DNA of 64,000 nt from an uncultured Veillonella sp. Its GTDB lineage: Bacteria; Bacillota; Negativicutes; Veillonellales; Veillonellaceae. Location of the stretch: contig NZ_CALJON010000015.1 of NCBI RefSeq assembly GCF_937981445.1, positions 35,653 to 99,652 of the forward strand, in the 5' to 3' direction. The position numbers and the translations under genes were made by a program. The notes beneath the pieces are model-generated. The model was not told the origin of the DNA. It searched no databases and worked only from the letters and a program-made list of their open reading frames with translations. Positions 44,165 through 53,542 of the stretch are shown here, one piece after another. Each line of letters starts with the position of its first letter. Positions within the stretch are counted from its first letter, which is position 1.

Positions 44165-44328
44165 GTATTTTCCTTCACTTTATGGTATAATAAAATGCTA
44201 AGGAATTTTTAAAAATGTAAGTGTTTACTATGAATAAAAGTTTGACCACTTCTTACAGAAGAGGGCATTACTTTTATATTTTTGTTATCTTGTATTGAGT
44301 GAATAGATAGAGGTGTTAGGTTAATATT

Positions 44329-47154
44329 ATGGCGCAGCAAAAGGATTCGACTGGGGCTAAGCCTAAGAAAAGGCAAACAACAAGCCGAAAACGAACAACT
44401 ACGGCAACTAAGCAAGTAGCAACGTCTCCTAAGAGCACCAAAATTCGCAAGGAAGTACGTGGCTTATTCATTATGCTTATAGCCTTAGTAGGGCTCATAG
44501 GCATATTTGGATTATCATCAGGCACATTTATTGATATTTTATCTGGATTCTTTATTTATGGATTTGGGCTTGGTGGCATCATACCTTGTTTATATGTGGG
44601 CTATGTGGGATGGCGTATATTATATGCAGACGATGGATTCCGTGTGACAAGACGGGGGCTGTTATTAACAGTATTTTTCCTGTTCTTAATTACATTGATT
44701 ACATTAATTCGTGTGCCCGATGGTCATGAATTAGAAACGACTCGACTTGCCAGTGAAGGCGGGGTAGTTGGGGGCCTGTTGGGCTCTTTATTGCGAAACT
44801 TACTTGGTGAAATTGGCGCTTTAGTGGTTGATATTGTGATTTTATTAGGTCTTGGCTTATTGATTACACAACTGTCCTTGCGCACTGGTTTACAACGAAC
44901 AAAGGCGAAAGCCGAAGAGGGCCTTGTAGTAGCTAGAGCGGCTACGGAAGAGGCGGTGCAAACTGTAAGAGAACGCTATGAAGACTGGAAAGAAGAGCAA
45001 GTGGAACGCCGTCGTGTATATGACCAGGAAAAAGATATGAGTTATACACGTCGGACCGTTAGCGATGAGTCTGAAGCAGTAGAAGAAGCTAAAGTGGCAG
45101 CATCAAGTGAAGGGACAATTGAAGCAAAAGCAGAAGTCCCTAATTCATCTCATGAAGTATCTCCTGAAGTGCATTCCGTGGGTACCGGCCTTGTGGCAGG
45201 TTCGTCTATGGCTGTAGCTAATGCTCATGAATCGCAGGCGGCAATGGAAGAACCATCTATGTCTGTGATTGATACGCAGGAGCCACATCCGGCTGTAAAC
45301 GGCCAAATGGATGCTGAAGGAGCAGCGGTTGATGCATCGACTGTATTAAGTGATGGTAATTCTTGGCGCACTATGACAGAGAATAGTACATTTGATGATA
45401 GTGCACTTCATGTAGCTGGCGATGCAAATTATCATGGAGCGAGTGCTACAGCTTATGAAGCGGATGCTACCGTTTCTGTTTCAGATGATATAGGGCTTGG
45501 GAGCGAGGCTGTACGAGCACCAGAAACAATGGCTGCACCAGCCTTTTTAGAACCTCATATGGCAGAGTCTATGCGTCATAATGATACAGCGTCAATGGGG
45601 GATGCTACATTTGCTGAGGATGACCAGGCTTTAGAAAAGGCCGCGCAAGTACCATCCTTAGAGGATACAGAAAAGGATCGAGCCGCTGTGGCTGTTAATT
45701 TAAGTGGCGATGTACCGGCTCCCGTTGTTACTATTCCATATCATTATCCGCCACTTACCATGTTGGCTAAAGGGACTGTGAGTACCGTATTGCCTGAAGA
45801 AATTCAGCAAAATATTGTAAAACTAGAGCAAGTATTAAAAGATTTTAAAGTAGATGCTCGTGTAATTAATGCTACGCAAGGGCCAACTGTAACACGGTAT
45901 GAGTTAGAGCCTGCAGCGGGTATTAAGGTAAGCAAAATCGTGGGCTTAAAAGATGAAATTACCTTAGGCTTAGCAGCCTCTCACAGTATTCGTATTGAAG
46001 CCCCTATTCCAGGTAAATCAGCGGTGGGGATTGAAATACCAAATAAACAAACGTCAGCAGTATATTTGCGTGATGTGCTTGAAAGTAATGATTTCCAACA
46101 GGCTAAGGGCGGTATACCAGTAGGTCTTGGTAAGGATATTGCGGGTAAACCCGTTATTACTGATTTGTCTAAAATGCCTCACTTACTTGTAGCGGGGGCC
46201 ACTGGTTCTGGTAAATCTGTGTGCGTAAATACTCTAATTTCTAGTATTTTATTTAGCCGCAAACCAACGGAAGTAAAATTAATTTTAGTGGACCCTAAAA
46301 TGGTAGAATTATCTATGTATAATGGTATTCCACATTTAATGGCGCCAGTGGTTACAGATATGAAAAAAGCGGCCAATGTGCTTCGTTGGTTAGTGCGTGA
46401 AATGGACGCTCGTTATAAAATCCTTGATGCGGCGCGGCAACGAAAAATTACTGGCTATAATGCAGCGCATCCAGATACAGCCTTGCCATATATTGTAGCT
46501 ATTATTGATGAAATGGCAGATTTAATGATGCAGGAGCCAGAAGTAGAGGAACAGATTAGCCGTCTTGCAGCTAAAGCCAGAGCGGCAGGGATTCATTTAG
46601 TATTGGCAACGCAACGACCATCGGTAGATGTTATTACTGGTGTTATTAAGAGTAATGTGCCGAGCCGTATTTCTTTTGCCGTAGCTAGTGCCGTTGACTC
46701 TCGAACAATTTTAGATGCAGGGGGAGCAGAAAACTTAGTTGGTAAAGGTGATATGCTATTTAGCCCTATTGGTGCTAATAAGCCAACTCGTATTCAAGGG
46801 GCTTTTATTTCTGATGAAGAAGTAGAAAACCTCGTTGAATTTGTAAAAAAACAAGGACAACCAAGCTATGATGAACGTGTTATAGCGGCTAGTTCAGAGG
46901 AAAATAATGAAGACCAAAGTTTAGGCTCTTCAGAAGAATATGATGAATTATTACCTCGTGCTATCGATTTAGTATTTGAACACAAACAGGCCTCTGCCTC
47001 TTATATTCAGCGTCGTTTACGCGTTGGATTCTCTAGAGGGGCGCGCCTAATCGACACGATGGAAGATATGAAAATTGTAGGGCCATCCAATTCAAGTAAA
47101 TCTCGTGAGATTTTAATGACTCGCGAAGAAGTGCATGAAAAATATGGCATGTAA
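44329..47154 (+). CDS. ftsK: FtsK/SpoIIIE DNA translocase
   Basis: Pumps chromosomal DNA through the closing septum. The 941 residues divide into an N-terminal membrane domain with four helices (about 45-190), a long acidic Ala/Glu/Ser-rich linker (about 200-460), and the motor: Walker A GATGSGKSVC, Walker B IIDEMADLMM, and RPSVDVITG. The C-terminal winged-helix gamma domain (RRLRVGFSRGARLIDTME) is expected to read polar KOPS/SRS-type sequences. The leader (44165-44328) is AT-rich, and the ribosome site before the ATG is weak (GAGGTG). Confidence 0.95.
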   Translation: MAQQKDSTGAKPKKRQTTSRKRTTTATKQVATSPKSTKIRKEVRGLFIMLIALVGLIGIFGLSSGTFIDILSGFFIYGFGLGGIIPCLYVGYVGWRILYADDGFRVTRRGLLLTVFFLFLITLITLIRVPDGHELETTRLASEGGVVGGLLGSLLRNLLGEIGALVVDIVILLGLGLLITQLSLRTGLQRTKAKAEEGLVVARAATEEAVQTVRERYEDWKEEQVERRRVYDQEKDMSYTRRTVSDESEAVEEAKVAASSEGTIEAKAEVPNSSHEVSPEVHSVGTGLVAGSSMAVANAHESQAAMEEPSMSVIDTQEPHPAVNGQMDAEGAAVDASTVLSDGNSWRTMTENSTFDDSALHVAGDANYHGASATAYEADATVSVSDDIGLGSEAVRAPETMAAPAFLEPHMAESMRHNDTASMGDATFAEDDQALEKAAQVPSLEDTEKDRAAVAVNLSGDVPAPVVTIPYHYPPLTMLAKGTVSTVLPEEIQQNIVKLEQVLKDFKVDARVINATQGPTVTRYELEPAAGIKVSKIVGLKDEITLGLAASHSIRIEAPIPGKSAVGIEIPNKQTSAVYLRDVLESNDFQQAKGGIPVGLGKDIAGKPVITDLSKMPHLLVAGATGSGKSVCVNTLISSILFSRKPTEVKLILVDPKMVELSMYNGIPHLMAPVVTDMKKAANVLRWLVREMDARYKILDAARQRKITGYNAAHPDTALPYIVAIIDEMADLMMQEPEVEEQISRLAAKARAAGIHLVLATQRPSVDVITGVIKSNVPSRISFAVASAVDSRTILDAGGAENLVGKGDMLFSPIGANKPTRIQGAFISDEEVENLVEFVKKQGQPSYDERVIAASSEENNEDQSLGSSEEYDELLPRAIDLVFEHKQASASYIQRRLRVGFSRGARLIDTMEDMKIVGPSNSSKSREILMTREEVHEKYGM

Positions 47155-47173
47155 GTAAGAAGGAGGAAACCCA

Positions 47174-47623
47174 TTGGCAACGATTGGGGAAGAATTAAAG
47201 CGAGAGCGCAATCGGCGGGGCTTGACTATTAAGGATGTGGAACGGGTGTTGCATATTCGAGCAGCCTATTTAGAAGCCTTAGAAGAAGATAATTACAAAA
47301 TAATTCCTGGCGATGTGTATGTGAAGGGCTTTATTGGTAATTATGCAGACTTTCTAGGTCTGGAGCGCCATCGTTTTATTGATCGTTATAAGAGCATTAT
47401 TGGCGAGCCTTTGGGCGTACCGCTTCGCAAGCTTAAACCACGTCGCGTGCCAGCTCATGAAGAAGTAGAGCGTCAGGTTGAGGTGGTGCCACCTAGGGCT
47501 AAGCGATTAAGTTATACTTCGCGGCAACAAAGGCGCAAAAAGACATTAGCTCAAGAACGTTTTGCTGTGTCTGTAATCTTAATTTGTGTTCTCATATTTT
47601 TGATTTGGTTATTCTTTATGTAG
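47174..47623 (+). CDS. Short RodZ-like HTH membrane protein
   Basis: The start is TTG after AAGGAGG. The N-terminal ~70 residues are a RodZ/YmfM-type helix-turn-helix (ATIGEELKRERNRRGLTIKD), in which FxGxYADFLGL-like residues appear (GFIGNYADFLGL). A basic region follows and one transmembrane helix ends the protein (about residues 127-148). RodZ normally has a further periplasmic domain after the helix; here the chain stops at the membrane. It is therefore either a truncated RodZ linking MreB to the membrane or a different membrane-tethered regulator. Confidence 0.78.
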   Translation: MATIGEELKRERNRRGLTIKDVERVLHIRAAYLEALEEDNYKIIPGDVYVKGFIGNYADFLGLERHRFIDRYKSIIGEPLGVPLRKLKPRRVPAHEEVERQVEVVPPRAKRLSYTSRQQRRKKTLAQERFAVSVILICVLIFLIWLFFM

Positions 47624-47644
47624 GACTGTAGAAAGGACTAAGTA

Positions 47645-49696
47645 GTGGATACAAATCGTTATTTAATTACTACGCGTGAGGAAATGGATGCTAAGGGCTG
47701 GGCTGAGCTAGATTTTGTGCTCATCACTGGCGATGCCTATGTAGACCATCCTTCTTTTGCAGGCAGTGTTATTGGCCGTCTATTAGAGGCTCATGGCTAC
47801 CGTGTAGGCCTTATTGCCCAGCCTGATTGGAATGATGTGGAGGCGTTTAAAATCCTAGGAAAGCCTCGCTTAGCATCTCTCGTAACGGCGGGTAATTTAG
47901 ATTCTATGTTGAATAAATTTACGGCGGCTAAAAAATTCCGTCATACGGATGGCTATTCGCCAGGTGGTGAAAGCGGCCATCGACCTGACCGAGCCACCTT
48001 GGTATATGCGAATCGCATGAGAGAAGCCTTTCGCGATGTACCTGTCATTATTGGTGGTATTGAAGCTAGTTTACGTCGCTTTGCCCATTATGATTACTGG
48101 TCAGACTCCGTGCGGCGTTCCATTTTACAAGATAGCAAAGCCGAGGTCTTAATTTATGGCATGGGGGAAAAACAAATTTTAGAATTAGCTGAGGCATTGG
48201 ATAAAGGGCAATTTGAACGACAATTACCTCATATAAAAGGGATTTGCTACATGAGCAAGACCTTGCCAGAAGGCCCTTTGGTAGAATGCCCGTCCTTTGA
48301 AGCGGTTAAAGCGAGTAAAAAGGAATTTGCTGAAGCCTTTCGCTTACAATACTATGAACAAGATCCCTATATTGGGAAAACCCTAGTGCAGGCTCATGGA
48401 GATCGCTATGTGGTGCAGAATAGTCCAGCATTGCCTTTAAGCCAAGGGGAAATGGATGAAGTGTATAATTTGCCTTTTACTCGCCATTGGCATCCGCGCT
48501 ATGATGAGGCAGGTGGCGTGCCAGCTTTGAGTGAAGTGCAATTTAGTTTAGTTAGTCACCGAGGTTGTTTTGGTTCTTGCTCATTTTGCGCTATTACGAG
48601 CCATCAAGGGCGAATTATTCAAAATCGTAGTGAAGAGTCCTTGGTGGAAGAGGCAAAGCGCATGATTGCCATGCCAGATTTTAAAGGCTATATTCATGAT
48701 GTAGGGGGGCCAACAGCGAACTTTAGACATTTAGCTTGTGCAAAACAAGCTAAATTCGGCGCTTGTCCTGGTAAAAATTGTGCAGCCCCAGTACCTTGTG
48801 AAAACTTAGATACAAGTCATGATGAATATTTAGCTTTATTAAGAAAATTACGCAAACTCAAAGGGATAAAGAAAGTATTTGTTCGCTCTGGTTTGCGTTA
48901 TGATTATGTATTAGAAGATAATAATCGTCAATTTGTAAAAGAACTTTGTGAACATCATGTGAGTGGACAGCTCAAAGTGGCACCAGAACATGTGTCAAAA
49001 AATGTAACTGACATCATGGGGAAGGCCGGCAAAGACGTGTTCTTAACTTTTAAAGATTGGTTTGATGCAGCGAATCGCCAATTAGGTAAGAAGCAGTACT
49101 TAGTTCCGTATTTCATGAGCTCACATCCTGGTTGCACCTTAGACGCTGCCATTGAATTAGCTGAGTTCTTGCGCGATCAAGGGATGAATCCTGAGCAAGT
49201 ACAAGATTTTATTCCTACACCAGGTAGTTTATCTACGGCCATGTATTATACGGAAATGAATCCTTTAACAGGTGAGTCTATTTATGTACCTAAAAAGGCC
49301 CATGAAAAAGCGATGCAGCGCGCTCTTATGCAATATAAGCGACCTGAAAATTACAAATTAGTGTATGAAGCATTAACATTAGCAGGACGGCGTGATTTGA
49401 TAGGATTTGGACCACAGTGTTTAATTCCGCCAAGACCCATTAAGAGTCGTCAAAAGGGCGCTGAAGGCGGTGGCTCAAGATATAGCGCTAAAGGCAGTGC
49501 GTCGAGTTATAAGAATAGAGCTAAAGACAGAAGCTCAATCTCTAGTCATAGCGCCAAAGGCAGGGATGCTAAAGGCGCATACTCTAAAGGCGAATCGCAA
49601 AGTAAAGGGCGCTCTAGCAAGGGCGGGGCAAAGCCGTATGGACATGGCAAAATTAGTATAAATAAAGGCGTAAAAGGACGTAAATCTCCTAGATAA
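47645..49696 (+). CDS. YgiQ family radical SAM protein
   Basis: The 683-residue protein starts at GTG after GAAAGGA. It has the YgiQ N-terminal domain (FVLITGDAYVDHPSF, VIIGGIEASLRRFAHYDYW), the radical SAM motif C308FGSC312SFC315, and the DUF3362-like C-terminal part. The last ~80 residues are a basic Ser/Lys/Gly tail with repeated SAKG/SKG words that may bind nucleic acid. The function of YgiQ proteins is unknown. Confidence 0.88.
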   Translation: MDTNRYLITTREEMDAKGWAELDFVLITGDAYVDHPSFAGSVIGRLLEAHGYRVGLIAQPDWNDVEAFKILGKPRLASLVTAGNLDSMLNKFTAAKKFRHTDGYSPGGESGHRPDRATLVYANRMREAFRDVPVIIGGIEASLRRFAHYDYWSDSVRRSILQDSKAEVLIYGMGEKQILELAEALDKGQFERQLPHIKGICYMSKTLPEGPLVECPSFEAVKASKKEFAEAFRLQYYEQDPYIGKTLVQAHGDRYVVQNSPALPLSQGEMDEVYNLPFTRHWHPRYDEAGGVPALSEVQFSLVSHRGCFGSCSFCAITSHQGRIIQNRSEESLVEEAKRMIAMPDFKGYIHDVGGPTANFRHLACAKQAKFGACPGKNCAAPVPCENLDTSHDEYLALLRKLRKLKGIKKVFVRSGLRYDYVLEDNNRQFVKELCEHHVSGQLKVAPEHVSKNVTDIMGKAGKDVFLTFKDWFDAANRQLGKKQYLVPYFMSSHPGCTLDAAIELAEFLRDQGMNPEQVQDFIPTPGSLSTAMYYTEMNPLTGESIYVPKKAHEKAMQRALMQYKRPENYKLVYEALTLAGRRDLIGFGPQCLIPPRPIKSRQKGAEGGGSRYSAKGSASSYKNRAKDRSSISSHSAKGRDAKGAYSKGESQSKGRSSKGGAKPYGHGKISINKGVKGRKSPR

Positions 49697-49735
49697 TTAT
49701 ATTTCTCTTGTGTCATAATGGAGGCGGGCAATAGT

Positions 49736-50773
49736 ATGAAACGATTTTGGCCTATTGCACTATTAATAGTATTTGTCATGGCAGTTTTTACTGCGGGCAC
49801 CTACTTCGAAAAGAATATGCAAAAAGCGCGGACAGCAACTCCCATAAAAGGGGAGCTTACCATTTATTCTGACTTGCCAACCAATGTAACAACTTTATTG
49901 GCACACCAATATGAAATGCTATATCATGTGCGCCTTAATTTTCAGCCGCTCACTGAGGAGCAAATGGCTATGCGTATGACCTTGCCACTAGCTGATCAAA
50001 AGGGCGATTTAGTGATTACGAGCCGTGATAATTTAGAAATTGGTGTGAAATATAATCAGTTAAAACCGGTGTTAACTGAAGGTGTGGATGAAATATCAGA
50101 TCGCTTTAAAAATCCCGATGCCCTTTGGGTGGGCATTTGGTATGACCCTGTGATTTTTGCCCAAAGCGAAACGTTTTATGAACACACAGGGCGCTATGTA
50201 ACAGCTTGGCAATCCCTTATATTGCCAGGCGAGTGGAATGTGGTCATGACCGATTTTGTAGCGTCTCGCAGTGCGGCCAATATTTTATATAGCTTTGTAG
50301 AGCGCGATGGTGAAGAGCTGGGCTTGGCTTATTTTGTGGAGCTTAAACCGCATGTGACACAGTATGCTAAATTCTTATCTACGCCGGTGCGTCTCGCGTC
50401 GCTAGGAGAAGCTGACTTAGGGATTGGCAATTATTCTGATGGGAAACAATATGCTATGCACAAGTATCCTGTGAAAATAATTTTTCCCGTAGATGGCACA
50501 CCGTATTATTTGACAGGTGTGGGTATGCTTAAGAGCGTAAGCAATGAAGAAGAAGCCATGCGCGCTGTGAAATGGTTGTTGTCAAAACAAGCCGCTCAAG
50601 TGTTGACGGATAGTAGTTTTTATTATGTATATACAAATCCAGAAATTCCGAATCCCGTGGACTCCATCGGACGAGAATTAGTTCTATTTGATAGCCAAGG
50701 TGGCTATACTGAAGAAGGTAAGAAAATATTATTAAATAAGTGGATTAGTCAAGTGCGTTTTAGAAAGGGTTAA
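49736..50773 (+). CDS. Orphan extracellular solute-binding protein
   Basis: I chose the ATG at 49736 (MKRFWPIALLIVFVM), preceded by GGAGGCGGG; this gives an N-terminal signal peptide or membrane anchor without a lipobox cysteine. The 345 residues look like a type 2 periplasmic binding protein (GELTIYSDLPTNVTTLL; then DLVITSRDN; GVGMLKS ... AVKWLLSKQAA near the end), similar in plan to Fe3+/thiamine/putrescine-binding families. No permease or ATPase gene is adjacent, so the ligand cannot be inferred. rimO starts 3 bases after the stop. Confidence 0.75.
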   Translation: MKRFWPIALLIVFVMAVFTAGTYFEKNMQKARTATPIKGELTIYSDLPTNVTTLLAHQYEMLYHVRLNFQPLTEEQMAMRMTLPLADQKGDLVITSRDNLEIGVKYNQLKPVLTEGVDEISDRFKNPDALWVGIWYDPVIFAQSETFYEHTGRYVTAWQSLILPGEWNVVMTDFVASRSAANILYSFVERDGEELGLAYFVELKPHVTQYAKFLSTPVRLASLGEADLGIGNYSDGKQYAMHKYPVKIIFPVDGTPYYLTGVGMLKSVSNEEEAMRAVKWLLSKQAAQVLTDSSFYYVYTNPEIPNPVDSIGRELVLFDSQGGYTEEGKKILLNKWISQVRFRKG

Positions 50774-50775
50774 TA

Positions 50776-52119
50776 ATGAGTAAAAAATTAGGCTATATCA
50801 GTTTGGGCTGTGCAAAGAATTTAGTAGACACAGAAGTTATGCTAGGTGCTTTGAAAGCTAATGATTATGAAATTACTGATACGTTAGACGAAGCCGAAAT
50901 AATTATAGTAAATACTTGTACATTTATTGAAAAAGCTAAGGCTGAATCGGTAAATACAATTTTGGAAATGGCTGAATATAAGAAGTTTGGTGCTTGCCGT
51001 GGGCTTATTGTGGCTGGTTGTTTGAGCCAACAATACCAAGAAGAATTATTCAAGGAAATTCCTGAAATTGATGCGCTAATTGGGACTGGCTCATGGAATC
51101 GGATTATGGAAGCTATTGAAGCTATAAATGAAGGCCATCGCGCTTGCATTATGGACTCTATTACGAATATTTACAATGAGCGCATGCCACGCATGCAAAC
51201 AACACCAACCTATAGTGCCTATGTAAAGATTGCTGAAGGTTGTGACAATGGTTGTACTTTCTGTATTATTCCGAAGGTGCGTGGCGCCTATCGAAGCCGC
51301 ACTATTGAATCCATTGTGGAAGAAGTAGAACGCTTAGCTAGCATGGGCGTAAAAGAAATCAATTTAATTGCCCAAGATACTACAAGCTATGGTTCTGATT
51401 TAAATAATGGCAAACCTATGTTAGTGGACTTATTAAAAGCATTAGTTAAAGTGGAAGGCATTCAATGGTATCGCTTGTTATACCTATATCCTAAGTATTT
51501 TACAGATGACTTGCTTGATTTTATTGTACAAGAGCCAAAGATTTGTAAATATATAGACTTACCATTACAGCATATTAATGATGATATTTTACGCCGCATG
51601 AACCGAAAGGATCGAAAGGCTGATATTGTGTCGCTTCTTAAAAAAGTGCGTAATAAAGCGAAGCATGTAACCTTACGTACATCCATTATTGTAGGTTTCC
51701 CAGGGGAAACAGATGAACAATTTGAAGAACTCTGTGAGTTTGTAAAAGATGTACGATTTGATAATATGGGTGTATTTACGTACTCTCAGGAAGAGGGCAC
51801 ACCAGCAGGTGCTATGGTGGACCAGATTCCTGAAGACGTTAAGGAAGAGCGTTATCATACATTGATGGCCATTCAAGCAGCCATTTCAGAAGAAAATAAT
51901 CGCGATTTAGAAGGCACCCATCAAGAGGCGATTGTAGAAGAAATTGATGAAACCGAAAATGGCCAATTATTGGCTAAGGGACGTCTGTCTACACAGGCTC
52001 CTGATGTAGATGGCAATATGTATATTGAAGACTGCCAGGGCCTTTCTGTAGGAGATATTGTGCCAGTTAAAGTAGTACAGGGCTTCTCCTATGATGTGGT
52101 AGTGGAAGTGGACGCATAG
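50776..52119 (+). CDS. rimO: Ribosomal protein S12 methylthiotransferase RimO
   Basis: Adds a methylthio group to an Asp of ribosomal protein S12. The 447 residues have the N-terminal UPF0004 cluster cysteines (Cys12, Cys48, Cys82), the radical SAM motif C156xxxC160xxC163 (CDNGCTFC) and a C-terminal TRAM domain. The start SLGCAKNLVDTE and GSWNRI favour RimO over MiaB. Confidence 0.95.
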   Translation: MSKKLGYISLGCAKNLVDTEVMLGALKANDYEITDTLDEAEIIIVNTCTFIEKAKAESVNTILEMAEYKKFGACRGLIVAGCLSQQYQEELFKEIPEIDALIGTGSWNRIMEAIEAINEGHRACIMDSITNIYNERMPRMQTTPTYSAYVKIAEGCDNGCTFCIIPKVRGAYRSRTIESIVEEVERLASMGVKEINLIAQDTTSYGSDLNNGKPMLVDLLKALVKVEGIQWYRLLYLYPKYFTDDLLDFIVQEPKICKYIDLPLQHINDDILRRMNRKDRKADIVSLLKKVRNKAKHVTLRTSIIVGFPGETDEQFEELCEFVKDVRFDNMGVFTYSQEEGTPAGAMVDQIPEDVKEERYHTLMAIQAAISEENNRDLEGTHQEAIVEEIDETENGQLLAKGRLSTQAPDVDGNMYIEDCQGLSVGDIVPVKVVQGFSYDVVVEVDA

Positions 52120-52174
52120 CTATAGGAGAGTAGATGTGGAGGTCCAACTATAGGGGCGTAGACATCTACCTATA
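52120..52174. repeat. Inverted and direct repeat between rimO and cinA
   Basis: GTAGATGT (52130-52137) and ACATCTAC (52162-52169) are perfectly complementary, extended by TATAG/CTATA. The same stretch is also a direct repeat (CTATAGGAGAGTAGA and CTATAGGGGCGTAGA). There is no T run, so it is not an ordinary terminator. Confidence 0.55.
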
Positions 52175-52261
52175 AGGCAATTGAAATCATAGGATGCATA
52201 GTCAACCGATGAAGGCCTAAACAGGGCTGTTCAAAGAATGGAGAAATGAGGCGAACGATTC

Positions 52262-53518
52262 ATGATAGTTGAACTTATTTCCACTGGTTCAGAATTATTG
52301 CTTGGCGATACGGTGAATACCAATGTTAGTTGGTTAGCCAAAGAATTGAATATACTAGGATATACGGTGGCCTTTCAAACGACCGTAGGTGATAATCCGG
52401 AGCGCATGGCTGAAGCCTTTGAGATTAGCGCTAAGCGTGCTGATATAGTTATTTGCACAGGAGGCTTAGGCCCTACTGATGGGGATATTACTCGCAATGT
52501 ATTAGCCAAGGCTCTAGGACGTTCTTTGGAGCTTAATAGTGACGCAGAAGCGATGGTAACACATTATTTTACAAGTCACAATCGAACAATGCCTGAGAAG
52601 AGTCGCCGTGAAATGTTCCTTCCGGCAGGCAGTAAAGCCTTAGCTAATAGTAAGGGCATTGCTCCAGGGGTTATGACTGAAGGCGCCGGTACGGTATATT
52701 TTTTATTGCCAGGTCCACCAGCGGAAATGAAAGCTGTTTTTTCTGAATCAGTAGTCCCTATCTTACACCAATGTTTTGGATCTCAAGGCGTTGTTTTATC
52801 ACATCGCTACGGTATATATGATATGCGTGAATTAGAGTTAGAAGCAGCCTTGGAGGATTTATTTAAATCCCAGTCTAATCCAACTATCGCTAGTCTTATA
52901 AAGAATGGCTATATTGAATTGCGCTTAACCGCTAAAGGCAAGACTAAAGAGGACGCCACAGCTTTGTTGGCCCCTTGGGATGCGATTGTGCAGGCCCGAC
53001 TGGGCACTCATGTGGGGCGTAATTTAGACACATCTGTTTTAGAATTGGTGGCCCAATCTTTAGTAGCACAGCAGGCTACGGTAAGTACGGCCGAATCCTG
53101 TACTGGCGGCTTAGTGGGGAAATACCTAACAGAGCTGCCTGGCAGTAGTGCCTATATGCGGGGCGGTGTTATTTCCTATGATAATGAAATCAAGCATCAG
53201 GTTTTAGGTGTACAGGCCGAAGACTTAGCTACCTATGGTGCTGTTAGCGAAACGGTGGCGCAGCAGATGGCAGAAGGTACGCGTCGCCTTATGGCGACTA
53301 CCTATGGCATATCCACCACGGGAATCGCGGGCCCTGGTGGCGCTACGCCTACTAAGCCAGTTGGTTTAGTCTACATCGGTGTAGCCGGGCCAAAGGGCAC
53401 TAAGGTGTATAAAAATATATTCCTTGGGGACCGTCAGAGCATTCGTGAAAGCACTGTAGAAAAAGCTTTATTTTATTTGTACACATATATGAATGATATG
53501 GATGAACAAAAGGTTTAA
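52262..53518 (+). CDS. cinA: CinA: competence/damage-inducible protein, NMN amidase
   Basis: Two-domain protein of 418 residues. The N-terminal molybdopterin-binding-like domain (STGSELLLGDTVNTN, CTGGLGPTDGD, LLPGPPAEM) acts on ADP-ribose or related pyrophosphates. The C-terminal CinA domain (STAESCTGGLVG, TTGIAGPGGATPTKPVG) deamidates nicotinamide mononucleotide. Lies in front of recA, as in many Gram-positive bacteria. Confidence 0.94.
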   Translation: MIVELISTGSELLLGDTVNTNVSWLAKELNILGYTVAFQTTVGDNPERMAEAFEISAKRADIVICTGGLGPTDGDITRNVLAKALGRSLELNSDAEAMVTHYFTSHNRTMPEKSRREMFLPAGSKALANSKGIAPGVMTEGAGTVYFLLPGPPAEMKAVFSESVVPILHQCFGSQGVVLSHRYGIYDMRELELEAALEDLFKSQSNPTIASLIKNGYIELRLTAKGKTKEDATALLAPWDAIVQARLGTHVGRNLDTSVLELVAQSLVAQQATVSTAESCTGGLVGKYLTELPGSSAYMRGGVISYDNEIKHQVLGVQAEDLATYGAVSETVAQQMAEGTRRLMATTYGISTTGIAGPGGATPTKPVGLVYIGVAGPKGTKVYKNIFLGDRQSIRESTVEKALFYLYTYMNDMDEQKV

Positions 53519-53542
53519 TTTTATATTAGAAAGGACTATACC

